From assembly GCA_964583155.1 (NCBI GenBank), contig CAZOUY010000001.1, positions 62,001 through 126,000 of the forward strand: a stretch of 64,000 nucleotides of DNA, written 5' to 3'. Positions 8,856-16,610 of the stretch are shown piece after piece; position 1 is the first letter of the stretch, and each line of letters starts with the position of its first letter. Made by a program: the position numbers and the translations under genes. Under the pieces are notes generated by a model that worked only from the letters and a program-made list of their open reading frames with translations, was not told the origin of the DNA and searched no databases. Source of the stretch: CAG-826 sp964583155. GTDB lineage: Bacteria > Bacillota_I > Bacilli_A > RFN20 > CAG-826.

Positions 8856-10013
8856 ATGTGGAAAATTATTTTAACGTTGTTTTTAACCATTTCCTTTCAT
8901 TCTTCTATTCCCAAAAGAGCGGTCACCAAGGTCAATGAGGACGATTTATCATTGCACACCGAATCGGCGATTTTGATCGAGGCCAATACCGGAAAGGTGA
9001 TCTATGAAAAAAACGCCGATGAGCAGCATTATCCTGCTTCAATGACCAAAATGATGGGAATGTATTTGGTCTTGCGTTCGATTGAAGAAGGAAAGATCAC
9101 CTTTGACGATGAGGTCACTTGTTCGCCCTACGCCGCCAGTATGGGTGGGACACAGATATATTTAGAGCCGGGTGAAAGGATGAGCGTTCGCGATCTTTTT
9201 AAAGCGGTCGCGATCAATTCGGCCAATGATGCGATTACCGCACTTGGCGAGCATATCGCCGGTAATAATGAAGATTTTGTGAAGATGATGAATAAGACCG
9301 CCAAAGAATTAGGAATGCGCAATACCATCTTTAAAAATCCGACCGGCTTTGATGATCCCGATCATAAGACCACACCGCGCGATATGGCCTTAGTGGCCCT
9401 TAAATTGGTCAGCTATGGCGAAACACTCTTTCAATTTACGCGGCTTAAAGAGGCCTATGTGCGTGAGGGCAGCTCTTCACCCTTTTGGCTTGTAAATACG
9501 AATAAGATGTTAGGCTATTATGAAGGAATGGATGGCTTAAAGACGGGCTATACTTCGATGGCCAAATATAATTTAACGGCGACCGCGATGCGAAGTGGTA
9601 TCCGTCTCATCTCCGTCGTTATGAATGAGAGCTCGATTGCCGAGCGTTCGCAGGACACAACGACCTTATTAAATACGGGATTTAGCAAGCTCTGTCTATT
9701 AAAAATCTTTCCCGCACATGAGGCAATCGCCAATTACACTTTTAAACGGGCCAAACAAAAGGAGACCCCAATCTATACGAAAAATGAAGTAAATATTATC
9801 TGTGATAAGGGAAGCAAGATCGAGGACTTGACCGCCAAAATAGAATTAACGAAGATTTATGCTCCAATTGCGGCCAATGAAATAATCGGCTATCTAGTTT
9901 TAACCGATGATAAGAATGAAGAATATCGTTTTCCGATTATGGTCCAAGAAAACATCGAATTAATGAGCTTTATTGATCATCTGAAGGAAATGATTTTGCG
10001 ATTATTAGCGTAA
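8856..10013 (+). CDS. dacF: D-alanyl-D-alanine carboxypeptidase (DacF type, S11)
   Basis: Penicillin-binding protein that trims the terminal D-Ala from peptidoglycan stem peptides; in spore formers DacF controls cross-linking of spore cortex or wall. 385 residues with an N-terminal signal segment (residues 1-20). All three serine-peptidase motifs are present: SMTK near residue 63 (SxxK), SAN near 122 (SxN) and KTG near 230 (in DGLKTGYT). The C-terminal domain (from about 290) matches the PBP5-associated beta domain plus an amphipathic tail. It lies directly before spoIIAA as in Bacillus, though a strong hairpin separates the two. Confidence 0.92.
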   Translation: MWKIILTLFLTISFHSSIPKRAVTKVNEDDLSLHTESAILIEANTGKVIYEKNADEQHYPASMTKMMGMYLVLRSIEEGKITFDDEVTCSPYAASMGGTQIYLEPGERMSVRDLFKAVAINSANDAITALGEHIAGNNEDFVKMMNKTAKELGMRNTIFKNPTGFDDPDHKTTPRDMALVALKLVSYGETLFQFTRLKEAYVREGSSSPFWLVNTNKMLGYYEGMDGLKTGYTSMAKYNLTATAMRSGIRLISVVMNESSIAERSQDTTTLLNTGFSKLCLLKIFPAHEAIANYTFKRAKQKETPIYTKNEVNIICDKGSKIEDLTAKIELTKIYAPIAANEIIGYLVLTDDKNEEYRFPIMVQENIELMSFIDHLKEMILRLLA

Positions 10014-10050
10014 TCTGTCGAATTGTTTTTTTCATAATTTTGTCGAGAAG

Positions 10051-10077
10051 CGTCGTTTTTCCAAACGGCGTTTTTTT
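10051..10077 (+). terminator. Intrinsic terminator between dacF and spoIIAA
   Basis: An 8-bp stem (CGTCGTTT with AAACGGCG, one G-U pair) closes a TTCC loop, and seven T follow. Only 32 bases lie between it and the spoIIAA start. Confidence 0.8.
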
Positions 10078-10109
10078 CTTTTGCTAGTCTTTTAGTGGGA
10101 GGAAAAAAC

Positions 10110-10463
10110 GTGGAAAGTAAAATACGTATCACTCCCTTTGAAGATGGATTAGTCGTCGCTATTTCCGGTGATTTAGATTCCCTTAGAGTCATGTCATATC
10201 GGAGTTTGATTGTCGCGGAAATGGAGCATTATGATGCGAAAGCGATTCTTTGGGATTTTACCCATCTAACCTTTCTTGATTCCTCGGGAATCGGACTAAT
10301 GCTTGGTCGTTATAATGAAATCCATCGTAAGGGAGGTATATGTGGGATAACAGGTCTAACCACATATACGAGAAAAATTATTCAGATGACCGGTATTTTT
10401 TCAATTATGGAGGAATATCGCAATCTCTTGGCTTTTAAAAAGAAAGTGAGGATTATAGCATGA
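10110..10463 (+). CDS. spoIIAA: Anti-sigma-F factor antagonist SpoIIAA
   Basis: STAS-domain protein that, when unphosphorylated, pulls SpoIIAB off sigma-F and so starts forespore gene expression. From GTG 10110 the protein has 117 residues, the same length I recall for the Bacillus protein. The phosphorylation motif DSSG puts serine at position 58, followed by IGLMLGRY as in the family. GTG 10110 was chosen over GTG 10095 because GGGAGG lies 7 bases before it and inside the longer reading. The gene overlaps spoIIAB by ATGA. Confidence 0.95.
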   Translation: MESKIRITPFEDGLVVAISGDLDSLRVMSYRSLIVAEMEHYDAKAILWDFTHLTFLDSSGIGLMLGRYNEIHRKGGICGITGLTTYTRKIIQMTGIFSIMEEYRNLLAFKKKVRIIA

Positions 10464-10912
10464 ATACAATGGAATTACGATTTAGCGCTTCTCTTATCAA
10501 TGAATCATTCGCGCGCATTGCCATCACTTCATTTATCGCTCCTTTAAATCCATCAATCGATGAAATGAGTGAGATTAAGACGATCGTTTCTGAAGCAGTG
10601 TCAAACGCCATTATTCATGGATATCGTTTAGATGCGAGCAAGGAAGTCATGATGAAGGCCATCATTGACAAGGATTCGTTGACCTTGATTATCAGTGATT
10701 ATGGAGTAGGAATTGAAAATATTGAGCAGGCCTTGAAACCTAATTATACGACACGCCCGGATTTGGAAAGAGCAGGAATGGGCTTGACGATCATCCAGTC
10801 GTTAAGCGATGAATTTGCGATTCGCTCCGTTATCGGAATGGGAACCAAAATCACGATACGGAAGGTTTTTACATCCGTGCCGACTTACGCCTATGGCAAC
10901 GCCAATAATTGA
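10460..10912 (+). CDS. spoIIAB: Anti-sigma-F factor, serine kinase SpoIIAB
   Basis: GHKL-fold protein kinase that binds and silences sigma-F in the predivisional and mother cell, and phosphorylates SpoIIAA. 150 residues. N box SEAVSNAIIHGY, G1 box DYGVGIEN and G2 box AGMGLTII form the ATP pocket. The start overlaps the spoIIAA stop, and its last 20 bases overlap sigF, so the three proteins are translationally coupled, which suits their stoichiometric partner switching. Confidence 0.95.
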   Translation: MNTMELRFSASLINESFARIAITSFIAPLNPSIDEMSEIKTIVSEAVSNAIIHGYRLDASKEVMMKAIIDKDSLTLIISDYGVGIENIEQALKPNYTTRPDLERAGMGLTIIQSLSDEFAIRSVIGMGTKITIRKVFTSVPTYAYGNANN

Positions 10913-11606
10913 TTATGAATTAATTAAAAGAGCGCAAGCCGGTGATCAAAAAGCGCTGGAACAAGCTTGTCTTGATCATAAACCGTTAGTCATTTCTCTC
11001 TGTTCTCGTTATCAAAATTCAACCACAGATAAAGAGGATTTATTAAGTGTCGGTATGTTAGGTCTATTGAAGGCCATTCAGCAGTTTGATTTTAATTATG
11101 AAGTACAATTTTCGACATATGCCGTTCCTTTGATTTTAGGGGAAATAAAACGCTTCTTTCGTGATGATGGCGCGATCAAGGTCTCACGCCATTTTAAGGA
11201 GCTTTATCTCAGAATTCAAAAGGTGGAAAAAGAATTGGAAATCACGCTTGAGCGTTCCGTCAATATCGATGATTTGGCCATGGCCTTAAACGAATCGAAG
11301 GAGGATATTCTCATGGCCATTGAATCGCATTATTATCCGACCTCGCTTTCAACGCCCTTGGATGATGAGCATATGGTCATGGAGGATATTATCGGGGAAG
11401 ATTGCTTGCAGGATGATTTAATGCAATTGGATTTAGAAAATGCTTTACAAAAGCTTTCCCCTAAGGAGCAAGTCTTTATTCGATTACGCTTCTTTGAGGG
11501 AATGAAACAAAGCGAATTAGCGCAGCGCTTTTTTGTCTCGCAGGTACAGATTTCCCGCATGGAAAAGCGAATATTAGCAAAACTCAAAGAAATGCTGGTT
11601 TCATGA
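10893..11606 (+). CDS. sigF: RNA polymerase forespore sigma-F factor (SpoIIAC)
   Basis: First forespore-specific sigma factor. From ATG 10893 it has 237 residues, somewhat shorter than the roughly 255 of Bacillus. Region 2 is clear (LLSVGMLGLLKAIQQFDF, then FSTYAVPLILGEIKRFFRD for core binding and -10 recognition), region 3 follows, and region 4 has LSPKEQVFIRLRFFEGMKQ and the helix-turn-helix SELAQRFFVSQVQISRME. The start at 10893 gives the usual short N-terminus before the QAGDQKALE segment; the longer frame upstream is only the antisense-free reading of spoIIAB. No own ribosome site is obvious, suggesting coupling to spoIIAB translation. Confidence 0.95.
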   Translation: MATPIIDYELIKRAQAGDQKALEQACLDHKPLVISLCSRYQNSTTDKEDLLSVGMLGLLKAIQQFDFNYEVQFSTYAVPLILGEIKRFFRDDGAIKVSRHFKELYLRIQKVEKELEITLERSVNIDDLAMALNESKEDILMAIESHYYPTSLSTPLDDEHMVMEDIIGEDCLQDDLMQLDLENALQKLSPKEQVFIRLRFFEGMKQSELAQRFFVSQVQISRMEKRILAKLKEMLVS

Positions 11607-11634
11607 ATGAAAACGCCTCTCTATTGACAAAATA
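11605..11634 (+). promoter_or_regulatory. Candidate sigma-G promoter for the spoVA genes
   Basis: GAATG at 11605-11609 fits the sigma-G -35 consensus GHATR exactly, and CAAAATA at 11628-11634 fits the -10 consensus CATNHTA at all but one position. The spacer is 18 bases, the usual sigma-G distance. A GAGGTGA ribosome site and the spoVAC start follow. In Bacillus the spoVA operon is sigma-G controlled. Confidence 0.65.
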
Positions 11635-11651
11635 GAAGATGAGGTGATTTT

Positions 11652-12104
11652 ATGAACCAAGAAGAATTCGAACAAATTGTTAGTGATAATAAAATTCGCC
11701 CGAAGCGCTTAGCGCACTTTCTTTGGGCTTTCTTTATTGGTGGTCTGATGGGATTACTGGCGCATTTATTTTACTATTTAGCATATGTGACCTTTAAATT
11801 CAAAAAAGAGGATGCCATGTTAATTTCAACGCTCGGCATCATCTTATTAACGACCCTTTTGACCATCACGGGATTATATAAAAAAATTGCCAAAAAGGCG
11901 GGCGCGGGATTGTTCATTCCGACCTCGGGATTTGCCAATTCCGTCATTTCCTCCGCAGTCGAGTCACGCTTTGAAGGACCGGTTTTTGGGGTAGGCTCCC
12001 GCATGTTTTATCTGGCCGGAAGCGTCATCACCTATGGAATATTAGGCGCATTTTTCTATGCGGTAATTAGACTTCTTTTAACGTTGGTGGGGGTGCCATT
12101 ATGA
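11652..12104 (+). CDS. spoVAC: Stage V sporulation protein AC
   Basis: Integral membrane protein of the SpoVA channel that moves calcium-dipicolinate into the forespore and out at germination. 150 residues with about four hydrophobic helices: FLWAFFIGGLMGLLAHLFYY near residue 24, LISTLGIILLTTLLTITGLY near 56, a short GAGLFIPTSGFANS re-entrant stretch (the conserved family core), and a C-terminal segment. The first of four spoVA genes, it is preceded by the candidate sigma-G promoter and a GAGGTGA ribosome site. Its stop overlaps the spoVAD start. Confidence 0.93.
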   Translation: MNQEEFEQIVSDNKIRPKRLAHFLWAFFIGGLMGLLAHLFYYLAYVTFKFKKEDAMLISTLGIILLTTLLTITGLYKKIAKKAGAGLFIPTSGFANSVISSAVESRFEGPVFGVGSRMFYLAGSVITYGILGAFFYAVIRLLLTLVGVPL

Positions 12105-13093
12105 GCTTTAGTATTGTGTTTCATAATGTCTATCTGCAAAACGCTTCGTCGATCGTGGGCCCGAAGGAAATGCAAGGGCCATATGCGCTATATTATGACA
12201 CCAGCATCAAGGATTGCTATTTTGGTCAAAAAAGCTTCGAGCAAGGCGAAGTGGAATTGATCAAGAAGGCCATCGAGATCGCGTTAAAAAAGGCGCATTT
12301 GCGCATGAAGGATATTCCTTTGGTCTTTGGTGGTGACCTCAGCAATCAATTGGCAATCAGCTCCTTAGCGATGAAGACGCTTCATACCTCCGCTATCGGT
12401 GTTTATAGTGCCTGCGCGACGATCGCTTTGGCGCTCGGACTTTTAGCAACCTATGTTGAATATGGTTCTTTGGAAAACGGAATGGCCTTTGCAAGCTCTA
12501 ATTATGCGGTCGCAGAACGCCAATTTCGCTATCCCAATGACTATGGAATACAAAAAAAGGATAGCACAACGACGACGATTACTGGAGCGGCGGCCTTTAT
12601 TTTGGGACGAAAAAAAAGTCCGATTAGAATAACCGAATTAACATATGGAGAAGTTTATGATCCGAAGCAAAGTGATGTTAATGATATGGGAAGCCCCATG
12701 GCCTATGCGGCTTATCGTACGATCATGGATCATTTAAATAATCATCATCAGAGTCATTTATCCTATGACCTCATCGTTACCGGCGATTTATCCGCTATCG
12801 GCACCAAGGTACTCAAGGACTGCTTCGCCCATGATGGTATCGAACTATCGAATCATCTCGATGCCGGTTTAACTATCTATAAACGGGAGCAATCTCAGGT
12901 TTATGCGGGAGGTAGTGGCCCGGCTTGCATTGCGGTCGTCACCGCGAGCTATATCATCCAGGAGATGCTAAAACGCCACTTACGGCGCGTTTTAATCGTG
13001 GCTACCGGGGCATTATACTCACCGACAGTTAGCTATCAAAAGAATAATATTGCGGTTATTGCACACGCCTTAACCTTGGAGGTGGAAGAATGA
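12101..13093 (+). CDS. spoVAD: Stage V sporulation protein AD
   Basis: Thiolase-like soluble or membrane-attached SpoVA subunit that binds dipicolinic acid in Bacillus. 330 residues. Family landmarks are FGGDLSNQLAISSLAM, YSACATIALALG with the residual thiolase-type cysteine, the GAAAFILG turn and GGSGPACIAVVTASY. Overlapping starts with both neighbours (4 bases each) show a tightly coupled operon. Confidence 0.95.
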   Translation: MSFSIVFHNVYLQNASSIVGPKEMQGPYALYYDTSIKDCYFGQKSFEQGEVELIKKAIEIALKKAHLRMKDIPLVFGGDLSNQLAISSLAMKTLHTSAIGVYSACATIALALGLLATYVEYGSLENGMAFASSNYAVAERQFRYPNDYGIQKKDSTTTTITGAAAFILGRKKSPIRITELTYGEVYDPKQSDVNDMGSPMAYAAYRTIMDHLNNHHQSHLSYDLIVTGDLSAIGTKVLKDCFAHDGIELSNHLDAGLTIYKREQSQVYAGGSGPACIAVVTASYIIQEMLKRHLRRVLIVATGALYSPTVSYQKNNIAVIAHALTLEVEE

Positions 13094-13452
13094 GTCCCTT
13101 AACATTTTTATATGCCTTTTTATTTTCGGGAGCCATCGCCACCTGTGGGCAAATTCTTTATGAATATACCAAGCTGACACCAGGTCATATTACCAGTATC
13201 TTTGTGGTGATCGGTGTGCTTTTAGAATCATTTCAGATCTATGACTGTGCGATCGATATCTTTGGAGGAGGAGCACTTACTCCTATTATCAATTATGGTC
13301 ATACGCTTTCGCACGCCGCTCTTGAAGGGGCAAAGGAACAAGGCTTTTTAGGAATCCTAAAGGGCTTATTTTCAACATCATCGGGAGTGATTACCGCAGT
13401 CGTGGTTTTAGGAGCGGTATCGAGCTTCCTAGTGAAGCCAAAGTGTGAATAA
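13090..13452 (+). CDS. spoVAE: Stage V sporulation protein AE (SpoVAEB type)
   Basis: Small integral membrane subunit of the SpoVA dipicolinate channel. 120 residues with a hydrophobic N-terminal helix (TFLYAFLFSGAIATCGQIL), a second helix HITSIFVVIGVLLESF, the conserved GGGALTPIINYGHTL segment and a C-terminal helix GVITAVVVLGAVSSF. It matches the membrane SpoVAEB rather than the soluble SpoVAEA form; no SpoVAEA gene lies between it and spoVAF. Confidence 0.93.
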   Translation: MSPLTFLYAFLFSGAIATCGQILYEYTKLTPGHITSIFVVIGVLLESFQIYDCAIDIFGGGALTPIINYGHTLSHAALEGAKEQGFLGILKGLFSTSSGVITAVVVLGAVSSFLVKPKCE

Positions 13453-13453
13453 G

Positions 13454-14827
13454 ATGAAGAGATATATAGAGATCGCCGATCGATTTTTGATGGAATCATT
13501 AAAATTCGGCACCAATTTCGATGTGGTCCGGCGCCAAGTAGGCCGCGGGCTTAAAAAAGGCATAGTATATTACTTATCCTCATTGGTAAGTGAAGTCGCC
13601 CTTTGTAGCGCGCTTGAAGGGTTAGATGACGCCTTTGGGCCATATTCGGCGGCTTCAACGCTTCCCAATGGTGGCGTGTCCACCACCGAAGATTACCAAG
13701 AGATGATCGATAATTTTATGAATGGAGTCGCTATTTTGCTTTTGGAAAAGCTTGACTACGCTATCATGATTGATGTTCGCCTTTATCCGACAAGGGCCGT
13801 AAGTGAACCGACCAGTGAACAAACGATACGTGGCTCCCGCGATGGCTTTGGGGAATCGCTCAATACCAATGTTGGTCTCATTAGAAGAAGAATTCGCGAT
13901 GAGCATCTCGTAATCAAAAATTACGTGGTTTCAAAAGAAAGCAAGATGTGCGTCGCACTAATTTATTTAGAAAACCGGGCCAATCCCGGCATTGTCCACG
14001 ATATTGAACGGAAGATCCAAGAAATCGATGTCGATTCGCTCATCATGACCGATCGCGCGTTGGAGGAATTATTGTTTAAGCAACGCTATTCACCTTTTCC
14101 CTTGGTGAGATATACCGAGCGTCCGGATGTCGCGGGTATCAACATCATGAATGGAAAAATCATCGTGATGGTGGATACCTCCGCAAGTGCGATTATTACG
14201 CCTACGACCTTCATCGATCATACCAAGCATGTTGAGGAATTTCGCCAATCGCCGATGGTCGGAACCTTTACAAGATTATTAAGAAGCGTCGCTGTCTTAT
14301 TATCATTTATTCTTTTGCCATTATGGCTCGCCCTTATCAAAAATGATGGCTTCATGAACGGATTGGTGATCGAAGTGAGCTCACAGAATTCCCATCTTTT
14401 GGTCTTACAAATCATCATTGCGGAATTGATATTTGAATTATTGCGCATCGCCTCCATTCATACACCGAGCCAATTGACGAGTGCGGTGGGACTTATTGCC
14501 GCGATCGTCTTATCGCAGGTATCATTGGATTTAGGCCTTTTTCTACCGGAGATTATTTTAATGTGCGCCATTTCCGCCATTTGTGGCTTTGCCACTCCGA
14601 GCTATGAATTATCGATGGCTAATAAGGTGGTCAAGATACTTCTCATCATTTTGGTGGCAATCTTAGGAAAACTTGGATTTTTGCTTGGTATGCTAACTCT
14701 ATTTATCTATTTATCGACTTTAAAAACCTGGGGATTACCATATCTTTATCCCTTCTGTCCCTTAGTACCAAAAAAAGCGCTCGATCTCTTCATTCGTTCA
14801 AGCGCTCATCATAAAAATAATTTATAG
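13454..14827 (+). CDS. spoVAF: Spore protein SpoVAF, GerA-family
   Basis: Membrane protein related to the A subunits of germinant receptors, encoded at the end of spoVA operons. 457 residues from ATG 13454: a soluble N-terminal part with SREGFGES-like text (here GSRDGFGESLNTN near residue 135), the family motif TERPDVAGINIMNGKIIVMVD in shortened form, then at least four to five hydrophobic helices from about residue 275. Start: ATG 13454 lies one base after the spoVAE stop; a GTG at 13445 is an alternative, and neither has a strong ribosome site. Its last codons overlap the convergent rarA gene by 6 bases. Confidence 0.9.
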   Translation: MKRYIEIADRFLMESLKFGTNFDVVRRQVGRGLKKGIVYYLSSLVSEVALCSALEGLDDAFGPYSAASTLPNGGVSTTEDYQEMIDNFMNGVAILLLEKLDYAIMIDVRLYPTRAVSEPTSEQTIRGSRDGFGESLNTNVGLIRRRIRDEHLVIKNYVVSKESKMCVALIYLENRANPGIVHDIERKIQEIDVDSLIMTDRALEELLFKQRYSPFPLVRYTERPDVAGINIMNGKIIVMVDTSASAIITPTTFIDHTKHVEEFRQSPMVGTFTRLLRSVAVLLSFILLPLWLALIKNDGFMNGLVIEVSSQNSHLLVLQIIIAELIFELLRIASIHTPSQLTSAVGLIAAIVLSQVSLDLGLFLPEIILMCAISAICGFATPSYELSMANKVVKILLIILVAILGKLGFLLGMLTLFIYLSTLKTWGLPYLYPFCPLVPKKALDLFIRSSAHHKNNL

Positions 14828-16081
14828 CTTTTTTAGTTTTCGTAGATCACGGCTCCGCGTTTGTTTTTTTAATCGCATATAATTCTCATTTAATGCGCGT
14901 TCATAGCTGGAACCGGATTGAGGATGATAGAATGACATATTCTTGATTAATTCAGGTAAATATTGGATTTTTTCCCAAAGATCAGGGCGATCATAGGGGT
15001 ATTGATCCTCGGGTTGAAGACTCACGGGGGTCAATTTCAAATAATCCAAAACATCAAGCGGTTGTTTTTTCGCCAAATCCATCGCCTCATGAATAGCGTT
15101 GCAGGCGGCCTTCGATTTAGGAGATAAGGCGAGATCGCAAACAGTAAATCCTAAAGGAATAACGGCTTCAGGAAAGCCGACCTTTCGTGCGCTTTCTAAT
15201 GCAGTGGCACATCGCGTCACCGCTTGCGGATTAGCTAATCCAATGTCCTCATACGCTGTCACCAATAGCCGCCGTTCGATACTTTCCAAATCACCGGCAA
15301 TACAAAGGCGGGCTAAATAATAAAGGGCGGCATCGACATCGCTCCCACGAATCGATTTTTGCAGGGCAGAAACCGAATCATAGTGTTCGTTTTCATCCTT
15401 GTCCATTAAATAATTGGGAATTTTAGTGACCTGTTCAATGTCGCTTCTATGAATAATGGATTTCTTGGATCCTAAAGTGACAACTTCCACGATATTTAGG
15501 GCGAAACGCATATCGCCACCGCAAAGAGAGGCAATAGCGATTAAGGCATCATCGTCAAATTGATAGCGGTTATTTAAACCAAGGGGCGAAGATAGAACAC
15601 GCTTGATCCCTTCGATAATATTTTCTTTATTTAAGGGCTTAACTTCAAGAAGATGGCATCGACTTCGAATAGCCGGATTAATAGCAATATACGGATTAGC
15701 GGTGGTTGCACCAATTAAATAGATCGTTCCCGATTCCACAAATGGCAAAAGCAAATCCTGTTTATCCTTGTTCAAACGATGAACTTCATCCATGAGAATG
15801 ATCGGATGAGGAAACATCCGGGATTCTTCGATGGCACTTTCGATTTCTTTTTTGTTGCTAGTAACGGCATTCAGCTTTATGCAATGAGCGCCGATGGAAC
15901 GCGAAAATGCCTCGGCCAGAGTCGTTTTTCCGCAACCGGGTGGCCCATAAAAAATCATGGAAACAAGGGTATTTGATTCTAGACAATGGCTTAAAAAGCC
16001 ATCAGGGCCGGTTAAATGCTCTTGGCCAATGATATCTTCTATTTTTTGAGGACGAACTCGAAACGCTAATGGAGCATTCAT
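14822..16081 (-). CDS. rarA: Replication-associated recombination protein A (AAA+ ATPase, RarA/MgsA)
   Basis: Clamp-loader-like ATPase that acts at stalled replication forks. 419 residues. It shows Walker A GPPGCGKTT, Walker B IILMDEVHRLNK, sensor 1 IGATTANPYIAINPA and the arginine finger region IRSRCHLLEV, then the C-terminal MgsA oligomerisation domain with DIGLANPQA and EDQYPYDRPDLWEK. The start is at 16081 because GGAAGTGAT precedes it by 4 bases; a longer reading from 16111 lacks a ribosome site. It is divergent from dtd and convergent with spoVAF. Confidence 0.94.
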   Translation of the reverse strand: MNAPLAFRVRPQKIEDIIGQEHLTGPDGFLSHCLESNTLVSMIFYGPPGCGKTTLAEAFSRSIGAHCIKLNAVTSNKKEIESAIEESRMFPHPIILMDEVHRLNKDKQDLLLPFVESGTIYLIGATTANPYIAINPAIRSRCHLLEVKPLNKENIIEGIKRVLSSPLGLNNRYQFDDDALIAIASLCGGDMRFALNIVEVVTLGSKKSIIHRSDIEQVTKIPNYLMDKDENEHYDSVSALQKSIRGSDVDAALYYLARLCIAGDLESIERRLLVTAYEDIGLANPQAVTRCATALESARKVGFPEAVIPLGFTVCDLALSPKSKAACNAIHEAMDLAKKQPLDVLDYLKLTPVSLQPEDQYPYDRPDLWEKIQYLPELIKNMSFYHPQSGSSYERALNENYMRLKKQTRSRDLRKLKKL

Positions 16082-16128
16082 TTTTATCACTTCCGATTTT
16101 AAGTATATCAATTATCGGAAAAATTCTC

Positions 16129-16134
16129 TATAAT
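16129..16134 (+). promoter_or_regulatory. -10 box of the dtd-mnmA promoter
   Basis: A perfect TATAAT sits 18 bases before the dtd start; the -35 hexamer at the right distance (TATCAA) is poor. Confidence 0.4.
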
Positions 16135-16152
16135 AAAACATGGTGATATGAA

Positions 16153-16605
16153 ATGCGTGTTGTTTTGCAAATTGTAAAAGATGCCTCCGTAAAAATCGAA
16201 TCGCAGGTAGTCGCCCATATTGATTATGGCGTTTTGCTTTTGGTTGGACTTTGTGAAGGCGATGATGAAAAGACACTGTTAAAAATGCTGAATAAAATTT
16301 TATCGCTTCGCATTTTTCCTGATGAAAATGGTGCTACCAATCTAAGCCTCGAAGATGTTCATGGTCAAATTTTATCGGTTTCGCAATTCACGCTTTATGC
16401 GGACATAAGAAAGGGAAGACGCCCTACCTTTTCTAGCGCTCTTTCTCCTCAGCTTGCTAAGCCCTTATATGATGAATGGGTTGGTCTTTTAAAAGAACAC
16501 TATCCATCTGTCGAAACAGGTGTTTTTGGAGCGGATATGGATCTACATTTTCATAATCAGGGTCCTTTCACTTTGATGATCGATAGTGAAGATTTAGGGA
16601 GATAG
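16153..16605 (+). CDS. dtd: D-aminoacyl-tRNA deacylase
   Basis: Removes D-amino acids (and glycine) wrongly attached to tRNA. 150 residues, the normal length. Both active-site motifs are present: SQFTLYAD near residue 78 and the Gly-cisPro motif as NQGPFTLMID near residue 136 (many homologues have GPVT). The gene is followed after 5 bases by mnmA, another tRNA-quality gene, and they probably form one transcript. Confidence 0.95.
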   Translation: MRVVLQIVKDASVKIESQVVAHIDYGVLLLVGLCEGDDEKTLLKMLNKILSLRIFPDENGATNLSLEDVHGQILSVSQFTLYADIRKGRRPTFSSALSPQLAKPLYDEWVGLLKEHYPSVETGVFGADMDLHFHNQGPFTLMIDSEDLGR

Positions 16606-16610
16606 AAGAT

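Noticed and set aside
9985..10024. Sigma-H-like elements (GAAGGAAAT and GTCGAAT) before spoIIAA
   Set aside because: Each box alone fits sigma-H, but they are 25 bases apart instead of 11-12, and the terminator at 10051 lies downstream.
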